NCBI GenBank assembly: GCA_040394735.1
Contig: JBEBRR010000008.1
Span: 1-64,000 of the forward strand
DNA length: 64,000 bases
Direction of reading: 5' to 3'
DNA from: Leadbetterella byssophila_A
GTDB lineage: Bacteria > Bacteroidota > Bacteroidia > Cytophagales > Spirosomataceae
Shown: positions 1-8,295 of the stretch, piece after piece
How positions within the stretch are numbered: position 1 is the stretch's first letter
Layout of the letters: every line of letters begins with the position of its first letter
Program-made: the position numbers and the translations under genes
The notes under the pieces: model-generated
Seen by the model: only the letters and a program-made list of their open reading frames with translations
Databases searched by the model: none
What the model was told of the DNA's origin: nothing

Positions 1-327
1 GTAGCCATGATCCCTGTTTCAAAGATGGAAGAATGGATGGGGCGCTACAAAAGCTGGCGGGCCTTTGTCTTTGAAAGCTACAATAACCGTTTTAACGAAC
101 TCCTTTCGGCCATTGATAATATTGCCTTCATGCACATGGATGAGCGCCTGTATAACTATCTCATGGAAACTTCGAAAGTGAATAACAGCAAGACCATTAA
201 TAAAACCCACCAGGAAATCGCTTATGAGCTGAACAGCTCGCGGGTGGTGATCTCCCGGCTGCTTAAAGCGCTTGAAAATAACGGCAAGATTATTCTTAAC
301 CGCAACAACATTGAACTTTTGATTTAA
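1..327 (+). CDS. Crp/Fnr-family transcriptional regulator, 3' part
   Basis: The reading frame is open from the first base, so this is the C-terminal part of a gene that begins before the window. The last 45 codons form a winged helix-turn-helix of Crp/Fnr type: KTHQEIAYELNSSRVVISR is the recognition helix region, followed by LLKALENNGKI and a short wing. The sensor part is missing, so the signal cannot be read. The gene is the closest regulator to the four GTAAC-N4-GTTAC operators between 3.5 and 6.2 kb and is the best local candidate to bind them; that link is inference. A terminator follows 28 bp after the stop. Confidence 0.85.
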   Translation, partial: VAMIPVSKMEEWMGRYKSWRAFVFESYNNRFNELLSAIDNIAFMHMDERLYNYLMETSKVNNSKTINKTHQEIAYELNSSRVVISRLLKALENNGKIILNRNNIELLI

Positions 328-354
328 AAGTTTGATACTTTCTCATGCTCAGAC

Positions 355-380
355 AACCCCGGACAGTTCTCCGGGGTTTT
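355..380 (+). terminator. Rho-independent terminator after the Crp/Fnr gene
   Basis: Perfect 9-bp stem AACCCCGGA / TCCGGGGTT with a 6-nt loop, ending in TTTT. An outer AGAC/GTCT pair could extend it. Confidence 0.8.
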
Positions 381-488
381 GTCTTTGACCCGGATTGTGC
401 CACCGAATCCGGCGAAAGATCGTATTTTTGCAAATAATGATTAACCGGATCATTCTAAACCTGAAAATGTGATTTAAATTTTCTAAAT

Positions 489-809
489 ATGCAGGATAAA
501 AAACAGCTTGTAAAAAAAGACCTGATTCTTAGAGAAAAACTGGCCATTCAGCGCACCTACCTGGCCAACCAGACTACTTTTCTCTCCTTCTTGCGAACTT
601 CTATGTATTTCCTGGTGGCCGGCTTTACTATTCAGAAACTTACAGAACACCGGCAGGCCCGGTTTTTTGAAATCTTGCTTTTTACAATCTCTGCCATCCT
701 GCTCATCACCGGACTGGTAAACTACTTCAGAAACCATAAACGCATCAACCAAAGTAAAATCCACATCGGCGATTATAAGGAAGATTATGAAAGTGATTTG
801 TCCCGATAA
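489..809 (+). CDS. DUF202 (YidH-type) small membrane protein
   Basis: A 106-residue protein. The segment REKLAIQRTYLANQTTFLSF followed by LRTSM is the conserved N-terminal motif of DUF202 proteins, which are small integral membrane proteins of unknown function. Two hydrophobic segments are visible, about residues 38-55 (SMYFLVAGFTIQKL) and 62-82 (ILLFTISAILLITGLVNYF), with a charged C-terminal tail; many relatives have three. It stands alone between a terminator and the convergent cydAB operon, so the neighbourhood gives no function. ATG 489 is the only reasonable start. The family call is fairly sure; the role is unknown. Confidence 0.75.
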   Translation: MQDKKQLVKKDLILREKLAIQRTYLANQTTFLSFLRTSMYFLVAGFTIQKLTEHRQARFFEILLFTISAILLITGLVNYFRNHKRINQSKIHIGDYKEDYESDLSR

Positions 810-870
810 AACGGATCGGCTTAGAAAATTCCAGCCTGCTAGGCAGCAACAAGTGATGAATACAATCTGA

Positions 871-924
871 GCCACAGATGCACAGATTTTATTCCCTCAG
901 AATTTTCATTTGTGCATCTGTGGC
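871..924. repeat. Inverted repeat GCCACAGATGCACA
   Basis: A perfect 14-bp inverted repeat (871-884 and 911-924) around a 26-nt spacer, in the gap between the convergent DUF202 and cydB genes. There is no T-run, so it is not a classic terminator. The word CCACAGATGCACAGAT resembles short intergenic repeats met in many bacterial genomes. Confidence 0.6.
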
Positions 925-1041
925 CATTAAACGTATCCGGATCTTCAATAATCTAAACAGAAACAACCCGGCAGTCCCCTATTTTAATACTTTTTAGTAC
1001 GCGGCAATAAAAAAACACTCAGCATTTAACCTACCCCCTCC

Positions 1042-2118
1042 TCAGTGCTCCCCATAACCCACATCGTCCATTTTACCTTTAAACACTCTGAACTGAATTA
1101 CGAAATAGATAATCACCAGTAATAAAGCAATAAAAAACCAACGCAAACCCACGGAAAGCCCGTATTCATGAGCAGCAGCGTTAAAGACGGTCAGTGAGGG
1201 ATTTACTCCATTTGTAGAAGGGAGTACGTTTGGAAACAGCGAAGCGATGGTGGTAGCAAAGCTACCGGCAATAAACAACGAAGAGAGCAGGAAACCCCTC
1301 CCGTCACTTCTGAATTTCCTGATGCGGAACAATCCCAGCAGCCCGGCAGCGGCTAGCAGCGGAAACCCCCAGAGCCACGGATGAGCCTGAAAATTATTCA
1401 AGGCCACAGGCTTTACATAATGCCAGAGTGACACAGTTAGTAGTACCAGTACCCCTAATAGTATGTTCAAACGAAAAATTACCGTTTTCAGGCGAACATT
1501 CATGGTCGAACGGGTTTTGAAGATAATCCAGTTAGCCCCATGTATGGTAAGGGTCACCAGGGCTACCAGTCCCAGTAGAATAGTAAACCAGTCAATAATT
1601 CCCTGCTGCTCGGCCAGCGGGTCAAAAGTGGGATTCCACAGGGCCAGAAAGAAATAATGCGGTTCCTGGGTAGAAACCCCGTTTTCCACCATGCCCAGGT
1701 TTACCCCTCTCACCACGTTTCCCAGCGCCGCCCCAAAAAAAAGAGCTAGCAGCAGGCTGGCAATGCCGAAGGCCTTGTCCCACAGCGCCTCCCAAAGTCG
1801 GTTATGCACCTGCCCGCGCAGCTCCAGGCCCACGGCTCTGAAAATCAGGAGCCACAATACAATCATGAGGGGCAGATAAAAGCCGCTGAAAGAGGAGGCA
1901 TACAGGGTAGGAAAAGCAAAGAACAACACACCGCCGGAGGCAATTAACCACACCTCATTGGCATCCCAGAAGGGGCCTATAGCATTGGTAATCGCTTTCT
2001 TTTCTTCTTCTGTTCGGGCAAAAAACAAATGAACAATGCCGGCACCGAAATCAAATCCGTCCAGGATCACATAGGTGCATAACATAAGACTTAAAACAAT
2101 AAACCAGAAAATTTCCAT
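1042..2118 (-). CDS. cydB: Cytochrome bd ubiquinol oxidase subunit II
   Basis: 358 residues, the usual length for CydB, the second membrane subunit of the bd-type terminal oxidase that oxidises quinol and reduces O2 without pumping protons. The N-terminus has the conserved GFDFGAG motif in the first helix and then GPFWDANEVWLIASGG, both family signatures; about nine hydrophobic helices follow. It begins 4 bp after the cydA stop, so the two are one operon. No small CydX-type ORF was seen after it. Bd oxidases tolerate sulfide better than haem-copper oxidases, which fits the sulfur genes next door and the shared operator. Confidence 0.95.
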   Translation of the reverse strand: MEIFWFIVLSLMLCTYVILDGFDFGAGIVHLFFARTEEEKKAITNAIGPFWDANEVWLIASGGVLFFAFPTLYASSFSGFYLPLMIVLWLLIFRAVGLELRGQVHNRLWEALWDKAFGIASLLLALFFGAALGNVVRGVNLGMVENGVSTQEPHYFFLALWNPTFDPLAEQQGIIDWFTILLGLVALVTLTIHGANWIIFKTRSTMNVRLKTVIFRLNILLGVLVLLTVSLWHYVKPVALNNFQAHPWLWGFPLLAAAGLLGLFRIRKFRSDGRGFLLSSLFIAGSFATTIASLFPNVLPSTNGVNPSLTVFNAAAHEYGLSVGLRWFFIALLLVIIYFVIQFRVFKGKMDDVGYGEH

Positions 2119-2122
2119 AGAC

Positions 2123-3463
2123 TTAATGATGAATTCGGGGAGTGGCGAGAGGCCCCTTCCGGATTATTTTTAATACCAGTAATAAAAATAAAAGTCCTAA
2201 TAAGAGATAAAGTCCTACAAACCCCAGGAAAGTAAAGAGCGCATTGCCTGAAGAAACGGTAGGCGAAACGCCATCAGCCATGCGCATCAGCCCGTGTACC
2301 AGCCAGGGCTGCCGGCCCAGTTCAGCCGTGTACCATCCTGCCGTATTGGCAATATACGGAAAAGGGATCATAAACATCAGGATCCACAGCAGCCAGCGTG
2401 TTCGGTACAACCGATGCCTGAAAAGCAGGAAAGCAGCCAGCACCATAATCCCTATAAAAATAGTACCCAGACCCACCATGATATGATAGGCATAATACAG
2501 GCCGGGTACATTGGTAGGTCTAATCTCTTCCCGAAACTCCTTCAGGCCTTTGATCTCGGCATCCCAGCGTTGGTAGGTCAGGAAGCTCAGTATATTCGGA
2601 ACCGAAATCTTGTTGTCCAGCTTCTCTCTGAGCATATCGGGCTGTCCCACCAGCACAATCTCCGACCCTCCTTTTTCGGTCTCAAAAATCCCTTCCATGG
2701 CCGCAAAAGTGGCCGGCTGGTGCTTCACCACATTTTTAGCGGCCAGGTCGCCGGTAGGAAAAGCTACCACCACCGAGGAGATAACCCCAAAGATCACACC
2801 GTACTTCAAAAAGATTTTCCCGTGGCTGTGGTGCCGGTTACTAAGTACATAAAAGGCCCCTACCGCCGCCATAAAAAACGAGCTGGTGATCAGCGAACCG
2901 GCCTGGTTGTGAAGGTAAGAAGGCCACAGCCACGGGTTACTGAACAGCGCCCCGAAATTATTCAGCACAAATTTCCCGTTCGCCAGTATCTCGTAGCCCA
3001 CAGGGTGCTGCATCCAGGAGTGTGTAGCAATAATCAGGAAACCCGAGACCCAGGAGCCCAAAAAGACCATTAGTCCGGTAAGAGAATGCAACTTATGCCC
3101 CAGCAGCTTTTCCCCAAAGAGAAACATCCCTAAGAAAGAAGACTCCAGAAAGAAAGAGAACATCCCTTCCATAGCCAGAGTCTGCCCGATGATCCCGCCG
3201 GTGAGTTCTGAAAAGCGCGCCCAGTTCGTTCCGAACTGGAACTCCATGGGAATGCCCGTCACCACCCCCATGGCAAAATTCAGCGCAAAGATTTTCATCC
3301 AGAACCGGGCCGAATCATTAAACTCTTCGCGACCGGTCTGTAAAAACCGCCCCTTTAAAAAAACAATCATCAGCGAGAGCCCCATGGTTAACTGGGGAAA
3401 CAGGTAATGAAAGGTGATGGTAAACGCAAACTGAAGCCGGTTATACAGGATCATGTCTTCCAT
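2123..3463 (-). CDS. cydA: Cytochrome bd ubiquinol oxidase subunit I
   Basis: 446 residues. CydA carries the three haems and the quinol site. Visible signatures are His19 in TFHYLFP (axial haem ligand in the family), GVVTGIPMEFQFGTNW, and GWYTAELGRQPW near the C-terminal end. At 446 residues it belongs to the short Q-loop type, shorter than the E. coli enzyme. It is the first gene of cydAB and is transcribed away from the TauE gene. Its promoter carries a GTAAC-N4-GTTAC operator, so it is probably under the same Crp/Fnr-type control as the plus-strand sulfur genes. Confidence 0.96.
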   Translation of the reverse strand: MEDMILYNRLQFAFTITFHYLFPQLTMGLSLMIVFLKGRFLQTGREEFNDSARFWMKIFALNFAMGVVTGIPMEFQFGTNWARFSELTGGIIGQTLAMEGMFSFFLESSFLGMFLFGEKLLGHKLHSLTGLMVFLGSWVSGFLIIATHSWMQHPVGYEILANGKFVLNNFGALFSNPWLWPSYLHNQAGSLITSSFFMAAVGAFYVLSNRHHSHGKIFLKYGVIFGVISSVVVAFPTGDLAAKNVVKHQPATFAAMEGIFETEKGGSEIVLVGQPDMLREKLDNKISVPNILSFLTYQRWDAEIKGLKEFREEIRPTNVPGLYYAYHIMVGLGTIFIGIMVLAAFLLFRHRLYRTRWLLWILMFMIPFPYIANTAGWYTAELGRQPWLVHGLMRMADGVSPTVSSGNALFTFLGFVGLYLLLGLLFLLLVLKIIRKGPLATPRIHH

Positions 3464-3497
3464 AACAGGAGCAAATTGAAGGTTATTATCTCTAAGG

Positions 3498-3542
3498 CAA
3501 AGGTAGTACTAATGTACTTATATTTTGGGTAACCTGTGTTAC
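3498..3542 (-). promoter_or_regulatory. cydAB promoter with GTAAC-N4-GTTAC operator
   Basis: On the minus strand the -7 box TACCTTTG lies at 3505-3498 (TAnnTTTG consensus). The inverted repeat GTAAC CTGT GTTAC lies at 3529-3542. Its centre is 37.5 nt upstream of the last base of the box, one nt more than at the plus-strand sites. The position fits class II activation by a Crp/Fnr dimer. Confidence 0.7.
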
Positions 3543-3653
3543 ACAAGGCGATTTTTCAGCCATTAGATGTTAAAAATTAGACTCGCCGGTGAACAGCCCA
3601 AAGCTAATGGCATATAGCTTAAACCTTACAGCTAAAAACTGCCTCTACCCTCT

Positions 3654-3697
3654 GTAACATATGTTACTGCCCGGGCTATCAGCCTCCGGTACTTTTG
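3654..3697 (+). promoter_or_regulatory. tauE promoter with perfect GTAAC-N4-GTTAC palindrome
   Basis: GTAACATATGTTAC (3654-3667) is a perfect 14-bp palindrome. The -7 box TACTTTTG is at 3690-3697. The operator centre is 36.5 nt from the last G of the box, which puts it near -41.5 from the expected transcription start. Confidence 0.75.
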
Positions 3698-3719
3698 TAG
3701 TCAAAAAAACAAATACTCA

Positions 3720-4517
3720 ATGGAAATCATAGGTTTTGTACTGGCCATACTGGTAGGTATATCCCTCGGCCTGATCGGAAGCGGCGGCTCTATCCTCACG
3801 GTACCTATACTGGTATATGTCATGAATGTGGAGCCCGTAACCGCCACAGCTTATTCCCTCTTTATTGTAGGGGCTACTTCCCTGGTGGGGAGTATTCAGA
3901 GTGCGGTTCAGAAGAAAGTAGATTTCAAAACCGTCTTTATTTTCGGTATCCCGTCTATCGCTGCGGTATACCTGACCCGCGCATGGCTGGTGCCGGCTAT
4001 TCCCGATGTGCTTCTCCGCTTCGAAAACTTCACGTTTACCAAACCTATTGCCCTGATGGTGTTGTTTGCCATCGTGATGATTGCTGCCTCGGTTTCCATG
4101 ATTGCTCCGGGGAAGAAGAAAGACGGCGGGTCGGAACAGCCCATGAAATACAATTACCCTATGATCCTCCTGGAAGGTTCCGTTGTGGGGGTTCTGACCG
4201 GCCTGGTGGGTGCCGGCGGCGGATTTCTAATTATTCCGGCACTGGTTCTATTGGCCCGTATGCCTATGAAGTTGGCGGTAGGTACTTCTCTCTTCATCAT
4301 AGCCGCAAAATCGTTGCTGGGTTTTACCGGAGATCTCCAAAGTAGTGAGATGATTAACTGGCCCTTACTGGGCACATTCACCCTCCTGTCTGTGGCGGGC
4401 ATATTCATCGGCATACTCCTCTCTAAAAAAATACCCGGCGATAAACTAAAAACCTCTTTCGGGTGGTTTGTGCTGGTGATGGGAATCTACATTCTGATCA
4501 AAGAGCTGTTTCTGTAA
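3720..4517 (+). CDS. TauE/SafE-family sulfite/anion exporter
   Basis: 265 residues with about eight hydrophobic segments. It has the two family repeats: GISLGLIGSGGSILTVPIL near the N-terminus and VVGVLTGLVGAGGGFLIIPAL near residue 157, both with the GxGGG-type loop of TauE/SafE transporters, which move sulfite, sulfoacetate or related anions across the inner membrane. It lies between cydAB and the persulfide dioxygenase-like genes and has the same operator, so export of sulfite made from persulfide is the likely job. The substrate is inference; the family is clear. Confidence 0.88.
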   Translation: MEIIGFVLAILVGISLGLIGSGGSILTVPILVYVMNVEPVTATAYSLFIVGATSLVGSIQSAVQKKVDFKTVFIFGIPSIAAVYLTRAWLVPAIPDVLLRFENFTFTKPIALMVLFAIVMIAASVSMIAPGKKKDGGSEQPMKYNYPMILLEGSVVGVLTGLVGAGGGFLIIPALVLLARMPMKLAVGTSLFIIAAKSLLGFTGDLQSSEMINWPLLGTFTLLSVAGIFIGILLSKKIPGDKLKTSFGWFVLVMGIYILIKELFL

Positions 4518-4531
4518 TTATTTTGACCACT

Positions 4532-4575
4532 GTAACTCTTGTTACTGTGGAACTTAAAATGCTTATCTACCTTTG
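4532..4575 (+). promoter_or_regulatory. Promoter and operator of the first MBL-rhodanese gene
   Basis: GTAAC TCTT GTTAC at 4532-4545, only 15 bp after the tauE stop, and a -7 box TACCTTTG at 4568-4575. The centre-to-box distance is 36.5 nt, identical to the tauE promoter. The expected start of transcription (about 4580) lies after the upstream in-frame start codon at 4539, which supports translation from 4629. Confidence 0.75.
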
Positions 4576-4628
4576 TTTCATCAACAAAAACATATTTCAG
4601 TTTAACGGTTTTAAACTCATTAACTATT

Positions 4629-6047
4629 ATGAAAGTAGAACAAATTTATACGGGGTGCCTGGCTCAGGGAGCCTACTATATTGAAAGTAATGGCGAAGCG
4701 GCGGTGATTGACCCACTCCGTGAAGTGCAGCCCTATATAGCAAAAGCAGAGAAAGACGGCGCAAAAATCAAGTATATTCTGGAAACGCATTTTCATGCCG
4801 ATTTTGTGAGTGGTCACCTTGACCTGGCGAAGAAAACAGGTGCTTCCATTGTGTTTGGCCCTACGGCCAAACCCGGGTTTGAAGCGCACGTGGTGGAAGA
4901 CGGTGAAGAGCTGAAAGTGGGTCAAGTAACCCTGCGGGTAATTCATACACCGGGTCACACCATGGAAAGCACCTGTTTTCTTCTTATTGATGAAAACAGC
5001 AAAGAAGCCGGCCTGTTTACCGGTGACACCCTATTCATCGGGGATGTAGGCCGCCCTGACCTCGCCCAAAAGGTAGTGGCAGATCTTACCCAGGAAAAGC
5101 TGGCTGCCCACCTCTATGATTCTCTGCATAACAAAATCATTCCGTTATCAGATGATCTTATTGTGTATCCCGCTCACGGCGCCGGCTCCGCCTGCGGTAA
5201 AAACATGAGCAAAGAAACCACCGATACCCTGGGCAATCAGAAGAAAACCAACTACGCCCTCCAGCCCATGAGCAGGGAGGAATTTATTGAAAAAGTACTG
5301 GACGGCCTTATGCCGCCGCCGGGTTACTTTCCGGCCAATGTGCTGATGAACATCAAAGGCTACGAGAGCATTGATAAGGTACTGAACCAGGGTCTTCAGG
5401 CACTCAGTCCGGAGGCTTTTGAGGTGGCCGCCAATGAAACCGATGCCCTAATTCTCGACACACGCGATGCCCAGACTTTCGCCAAAGGCTTTATACCTAA
5501 TTCTGTCAATATCGGTATTGAAGGAAATTTCGCCCCCTGGGTAGGCGCCATGATCCCCGACATCCGCCAGAATATCCTGATAGTGGCAGATGAGGGGAAA
5601 GAAGAGGAAGTGGTGACCCGCCTTGCGCGAGTAGGTTATGACGGTACCCTGGGCTACCTCAAAGGCGGCATTGCCGCCTGGGAAAAAGTCGGCAGGGAGC
5701 TGGATAGTATTATCTCAGTTTCTGTGGATGAACTCGCCCGTCTCAAAGAGGCAGATCCGGAACTAAGCATCCTGGATGTAAGGAAGAGAAGCGAACATTA
5801 CTCCGAACACGTTATCGGAGCCGAGAATATCGCCCTTGACTATATCAATGATCACCTGGCCGAAATCAAAAAAGATAAAACTTACTACGTACACTGTGCC
5901 GGAGGCTACCGTTCCATGATATTTGTGTCTATCCTTAGAGCTCGCGGATACGATAATCTGGTGGACGTACAGGGCGGATTTAAGGCCATCAAAGAATCGG
6001 GAAAGTTTGAAGTAAGTGATTATGTTTGTCCGACTACCATGCTATAA
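4629..6047 (+). CDS. MBL-fold persulfide dioxygenase-like protein with two rhodanese domains (CstB-like)
   Basis: 472 residues from ATG 4629. The N-terminal half is an ETHE1-like metallo-beta-lactamase domain: metal ligands in THFHADFVSGH (His54, His56, Asp58), HTPGH (His110), GDTLFIGDVGRPDL and PAHGAGSACG. Two rhodanese domains follow, about 255-360 and 370-470. The first lacks a catalytic Cys (VADEG in its loop); the second has Cys423 in the loop CAGGYRS. Proteins of this build (CstB in staphylococci) oxidise and transfer sulfane sulfur from low-molecular-weight persulfides. The frame is open back to 4539, but the mapped promoter lies after that codon. A terminator follows. Confidence 0.88.
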   Translation: MKVEQIYTGCLAQGAYYIESNGEAAVIDPLREVQPYIAKAEKDGAKIKYILETHFHADFVSGHLDLAKKTGASIVFGPTAKPGFEAHVVEDGEELKVGQVTLRVIHTPGHTMESTCFLLIDENSKEAGLFTGDTLFIGDVGRPDLAQKVVADLTQEKLAAHLYDSLHNKIIPLSDDLIVYPAHGAGSACGKNMSKETTDTLGNQKKTNYALQPMSREEFIEKVLDGLMPPPGYFPANVLMNIKGYESIDKVLNQGLQALSPEAFEVAANETDALILDTRDAQTFAKGFIPNSVNIGIEGNFAPWVGAMIPDIRQNILIVADEGKEEEVVTRLARVGYDGTLGYLKGGIAAWEKVGRELDSIISVSVDELARLKEADPELSILDVRKRSEHYSEHVIGAENIALDYINDHLAEIKKDKTYYVHCAGGYRSMIFVSILRARGYDNLVDVQGGFKAIKESGKFEVSDYVCPTTML

Positions 6048-6069
6048 ATAACTAGAGTGTACAGACAGG

Positions 6070-6104
6070 AAGGCCGGCGTGTTAAAACAACCGGCCTTTT
6101 CTTC
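6070..6104 (+). terminator. Terminator after the first MBL-rhodanese gene
   Basis: Perfect 8-bp stem AAGGCCGG / CCGGCCTT (6070-6077, 6091-6098) followed by TTTTCTTCTTT. Confidence 0.8.
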
Positions 6105-6132
6105 TTTCTAAACCTAAACATTTTTTGCCTTT

Positions 6133-6176
6133 GTAACATTTGTGGCAGTATACTCCGGGCAAAATACCGAACTTTG
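6133..6176 (+). promoter_or_regulatory. Probable promoter and degenerate operator of the second MBL-rhodanese operon
   Basis: GTAAC ATTT GTGGC at 6133-6146 keeps one full half-site and three of five bases of the other. The -7-like box GAACTTTG at 6169-6176 differs at one fixed base from TAnnTTTG. The centre-to-box distance is again 36.5 nt, which makes chance less likely. Confidence 0.5.
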
Positions 6177-6207
6177 AACTATCATTTGATTTTAAACACT
6201 TTAAGCA

Positions 6208-7602
6208 ATGTTCTTTCAACACATATATGACAAAACCCTGGCCCAGGCCAGCTATTTTATCGGCTGCCAGGCTAAAAATGAGGCCATCGTGATTGATGCG
6301 CAAAGAGATATCGATATATACCTCGAAATTGCCCAGCAGAATAATATGAAGATCACGCACATTACCGAAACGCACATCCATGCCGATTTCCTGTGCGGAT
6401 CGCGTGAACTGGCTTCGGTAACCGGCGCTAAGATGTATCTTTCTGACGAGGGGGGTGAGGACTGGCAATACCAGTTTGCACATGAAGGGCTCAAACATGG
6501 TGATAAAATCACTGTGGGAAACCTTACCCTGGAAGTACTTCATACCCCGGGGCACACCCCCGAGAGTATCAGCTTCCTGCTTACTGACCATCCCGCCACC
6601 AGCCAACCCGTTATGATCTTTACCGGCGACTTTGTATTTGTAGGCGATATCGGCCGGCCTGACCTCCTGGAAAAAGCGGCCGGCATCAAAGGCACTCAGG
6701 AGAAGGGCGCTCACCAGATGTATGAATCGCTCCGTCGCTTTGCCGCCCTGCCCGACTACGTTCAGGTATGGCCAGCGCATGGCGCCGGTTCGGCCTGCGG
6801 AAAAGCCCTGGGCTCTGTACCCAGTTCTACAGTAGGATATGAAAAGGTGAGAAACTGGGCATTTCAGTACGGTAATGACGAGCAGGGCTTTGTAAATTAC
6901 CTGCTTGACGGCCAGCCTGAACCGCCAAAATACTTTGCTATGATGAAGCATCTTAACAAAGTAGACCGCCCCCTCCTGGCAGAAGTGCCCAAGCATCCGA
7001 AACTCAGCAAAACGGAATTCCTAAAAGCGTACGGGGATGGCATCAAGGTGATCGACACCCGCAACAAAACCGAATTCGCGGAAGGTTTTATTCCCGGAAG
7101 CCTGAATATCCAGGGCAATAATTCCTTCTCTACCTGGATGGGCTGGGTAATGAATTACCAGGAACAGTTTATCCTAGTGGCGGATGATGACCGGATGGAA
7201 GACCTGACTCGTAAACTGATGCGTATTGGTTTAGACAATATGCTGGGCTATATTTCAGACGTAGAAGCTACGGGCCTCGGACTTCAGACGGCCGAAATCA
7301 TTGACATCGAAACGTTTAAGACGCTCACCGGTGATGAAGAAACACAGATTGTGGACGTTCGTAATCTCAGCGAATATAACGCCGGCCACGTAAAGGGCGC
7401 CCATCATGTCTTTGTAGGAACACTGACGGAAAATCTGGGTAAGATCCCGAAAGACAAGCAAGTAGTGATTCACTGCCAAGCCGGTGACAGGGCCGCCATT
7501 GCCTATTCGCTCCTCCGGAAAAACGGATACACCCGTATAAAAAATTACTCGGCAGGTATGAAGGAGTGGCTGGAAAAAGGAAATAATGTTGTAACCCGAT
7601 AA
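6208..7602 (+). CDS. Second MBL-fold persulfide dioxygenase-like protein with two rhodanese domains
   Basis: 464 residues, same architecture as its upstream neighbour but clearly diverged. The MBL domain has THIHADFLCGS (His56, His58, Asp60), HTPGHTPES, GDFVFVGDIGRPDL and PAHGAGSACGK. The first rhodanese domain lacks the catalytic Cys (VADDDR); the second has Cys423 in CQAGDRAA. The loop sequence differs from the CAGGYRS of the first protein, so the sulfur acceptor or donor may differ. It starts a run of closely spaced genes with the peroxiredoxin 13 bp downstream and a rhodanese 38 bp after that. A role in oxidising persulfides to sulfite or thiosulfate is likely from family knowledge. Confidence 0.88.
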   Translation: MFFQHIYDKTLAQASYFIGCQAKNEAIVIDAQRDIDIYLEIAQQNNMKITHITETHIHADFLCGSRELASVTGAKMYLSDEGGEDWQYQFAHEGLKHGDKITVGNLTLEVLHTPGHTPESISFLLTDHPATSQPVMIFTGDFVFVGDIGRPDLLEKAAGIKGTQEKGAHQMYESLRRFAALPDYVQVWPAHGAGSACGKALGSVPSSTVGYEKVRNWAFQYGNDEQGFVNYLLDGQPEPPKYFAMMKHLNKVDRPLLAEVPKHPKLSKTEFLKAYGDGIKVIDTRNKTEFAEGFIPGSLNIQGNNSFSTWMGWVMNYQEQFILVADDDRMEDLTRKLMRIGLDNMLGYISDVEATGLGLQTAEIIDIETFKTLTGDEETQIVDVRNLSEYNAGHVKGAHHVFVGTLTENLGKIPKDKQVVIHCQAGDRAAIAYSLLRKNGYTRIKNYSAGMKEWLEKGNNVVTR

Positions 7603-7615
7603 AACAATTAAAGCA

Positions 7616-8257
7616 ATGGAATATAACCCTATGCCCCGGATCGGTGATCAGGCACCTGATTTTAACGCCATCATTACCACGGGTCCTCTGAAGTTTTCAG
7701 AATATAACAAAGGAAAATGGGTGATCCTGTTTTCTCATCCGGCAGATTTCACACCGGTGTGTACCACTGAAATGACCGGCTTTGCCCTTAACGAGAGCTT
7801 CTTTACCGAACATAATACCCGCCTGATAGGATTAAGTATCGACAGCATCCACTCGCACATTGCCTGGGTCAATGCCGTAGATGAAAAAACAGGAGTATTG
7901 TTTGACTTCCCTATCATTGCCGACCTCGATATGAAAGTAGCCAAACTTTATGGAATGCTTCAGCCCGGGGAAAGTGAAACTGCCGCTGTAAGGGCCGTAT
8001 TTATTATTGATCCTACAGGAAAAATACGCCTCATCATGTATTATCCTTTAAATGTAGGCCGGAATATGGATGAAATCAAGCGGGCTCTGCTGGCATTACA
8101 GACCTCTGATCAACACAAAGTGGCGATGCCGCTGAACTGGCAGCCCGGCGATAAAGTAATTGTGGGCGCACCGAAAACACTGGAAGCGCTGAAAGAAAGA
8201 AAAGCAGATACCGACCTGGAAATCACTGACTGGTACCTGGCAAAAAAAGAAATCTGA
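7616..8257 (+). CDS. Peroxiredoxin, 1-Cys Prx6 type
   Basis: 213 residues, the normal size for Prx6/AhpC-TSA 1-Cys enzymes, which reduce hydroperoxides. The peroxidatic Cys49 is in SHPADFTPVCTTE with the supporting Pro and Thr, and the later Arg is in AAVRAVFIIDPTGKIR. The C-terminal extension (from about residue 155, LQTSDQHKVAMPLNWQPGD) is the Prx6 C-terminal domain. The gene sits 13 bp after the second MBL-rhodanese gene and is probably in the same operon, so it may work on peroxides or persulfides formed during sulfur stress. The link to persulfides is inference. Confidence 0.92.
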   Translation: MEYNPMPRIGDQAPDFNAIITTGPLKFSEYNKGKWVILFSHPADFTPVCTTEMTGFALNESFFTEHNTRLIGLSIDSIHSHIAWVNAVDEKTGVLFDFPIIADLDMKVAKLYGMLQPGESETAAVRAVFIIDPTGKIRLIMYYPLNVGRNMDEIKRALLALQTSDQHKVAMPLNWQPGDKVIVGAPKTLEALKERKADTDLEITDWYLAKKEI

Positions 8258-8295
8258 AACCCGGGGGCTTTTGCCCTCCGCAAAAAAGTATAATC

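Noticed and set aside
2294..3073. 259-codon plus-strand open frame opposite cydA
   Set aside because: It is exactly antisense to a strongly conserved gene, its protein has no recognisable fold, and GC-biased codon positions explain it.
4539..4628. Upstream in-frame extension of the first MBL-rhodanese gene
   Set aside because: The extension overlaps the operator and the promoter box, so it would not be in the transcript.
6082..6996. 304-codon minus-strand open frame opposite the second MBL-rhodanese gene
   Set aside because: Shadow of the conserved MBL domain; low-complexity product without motifs.
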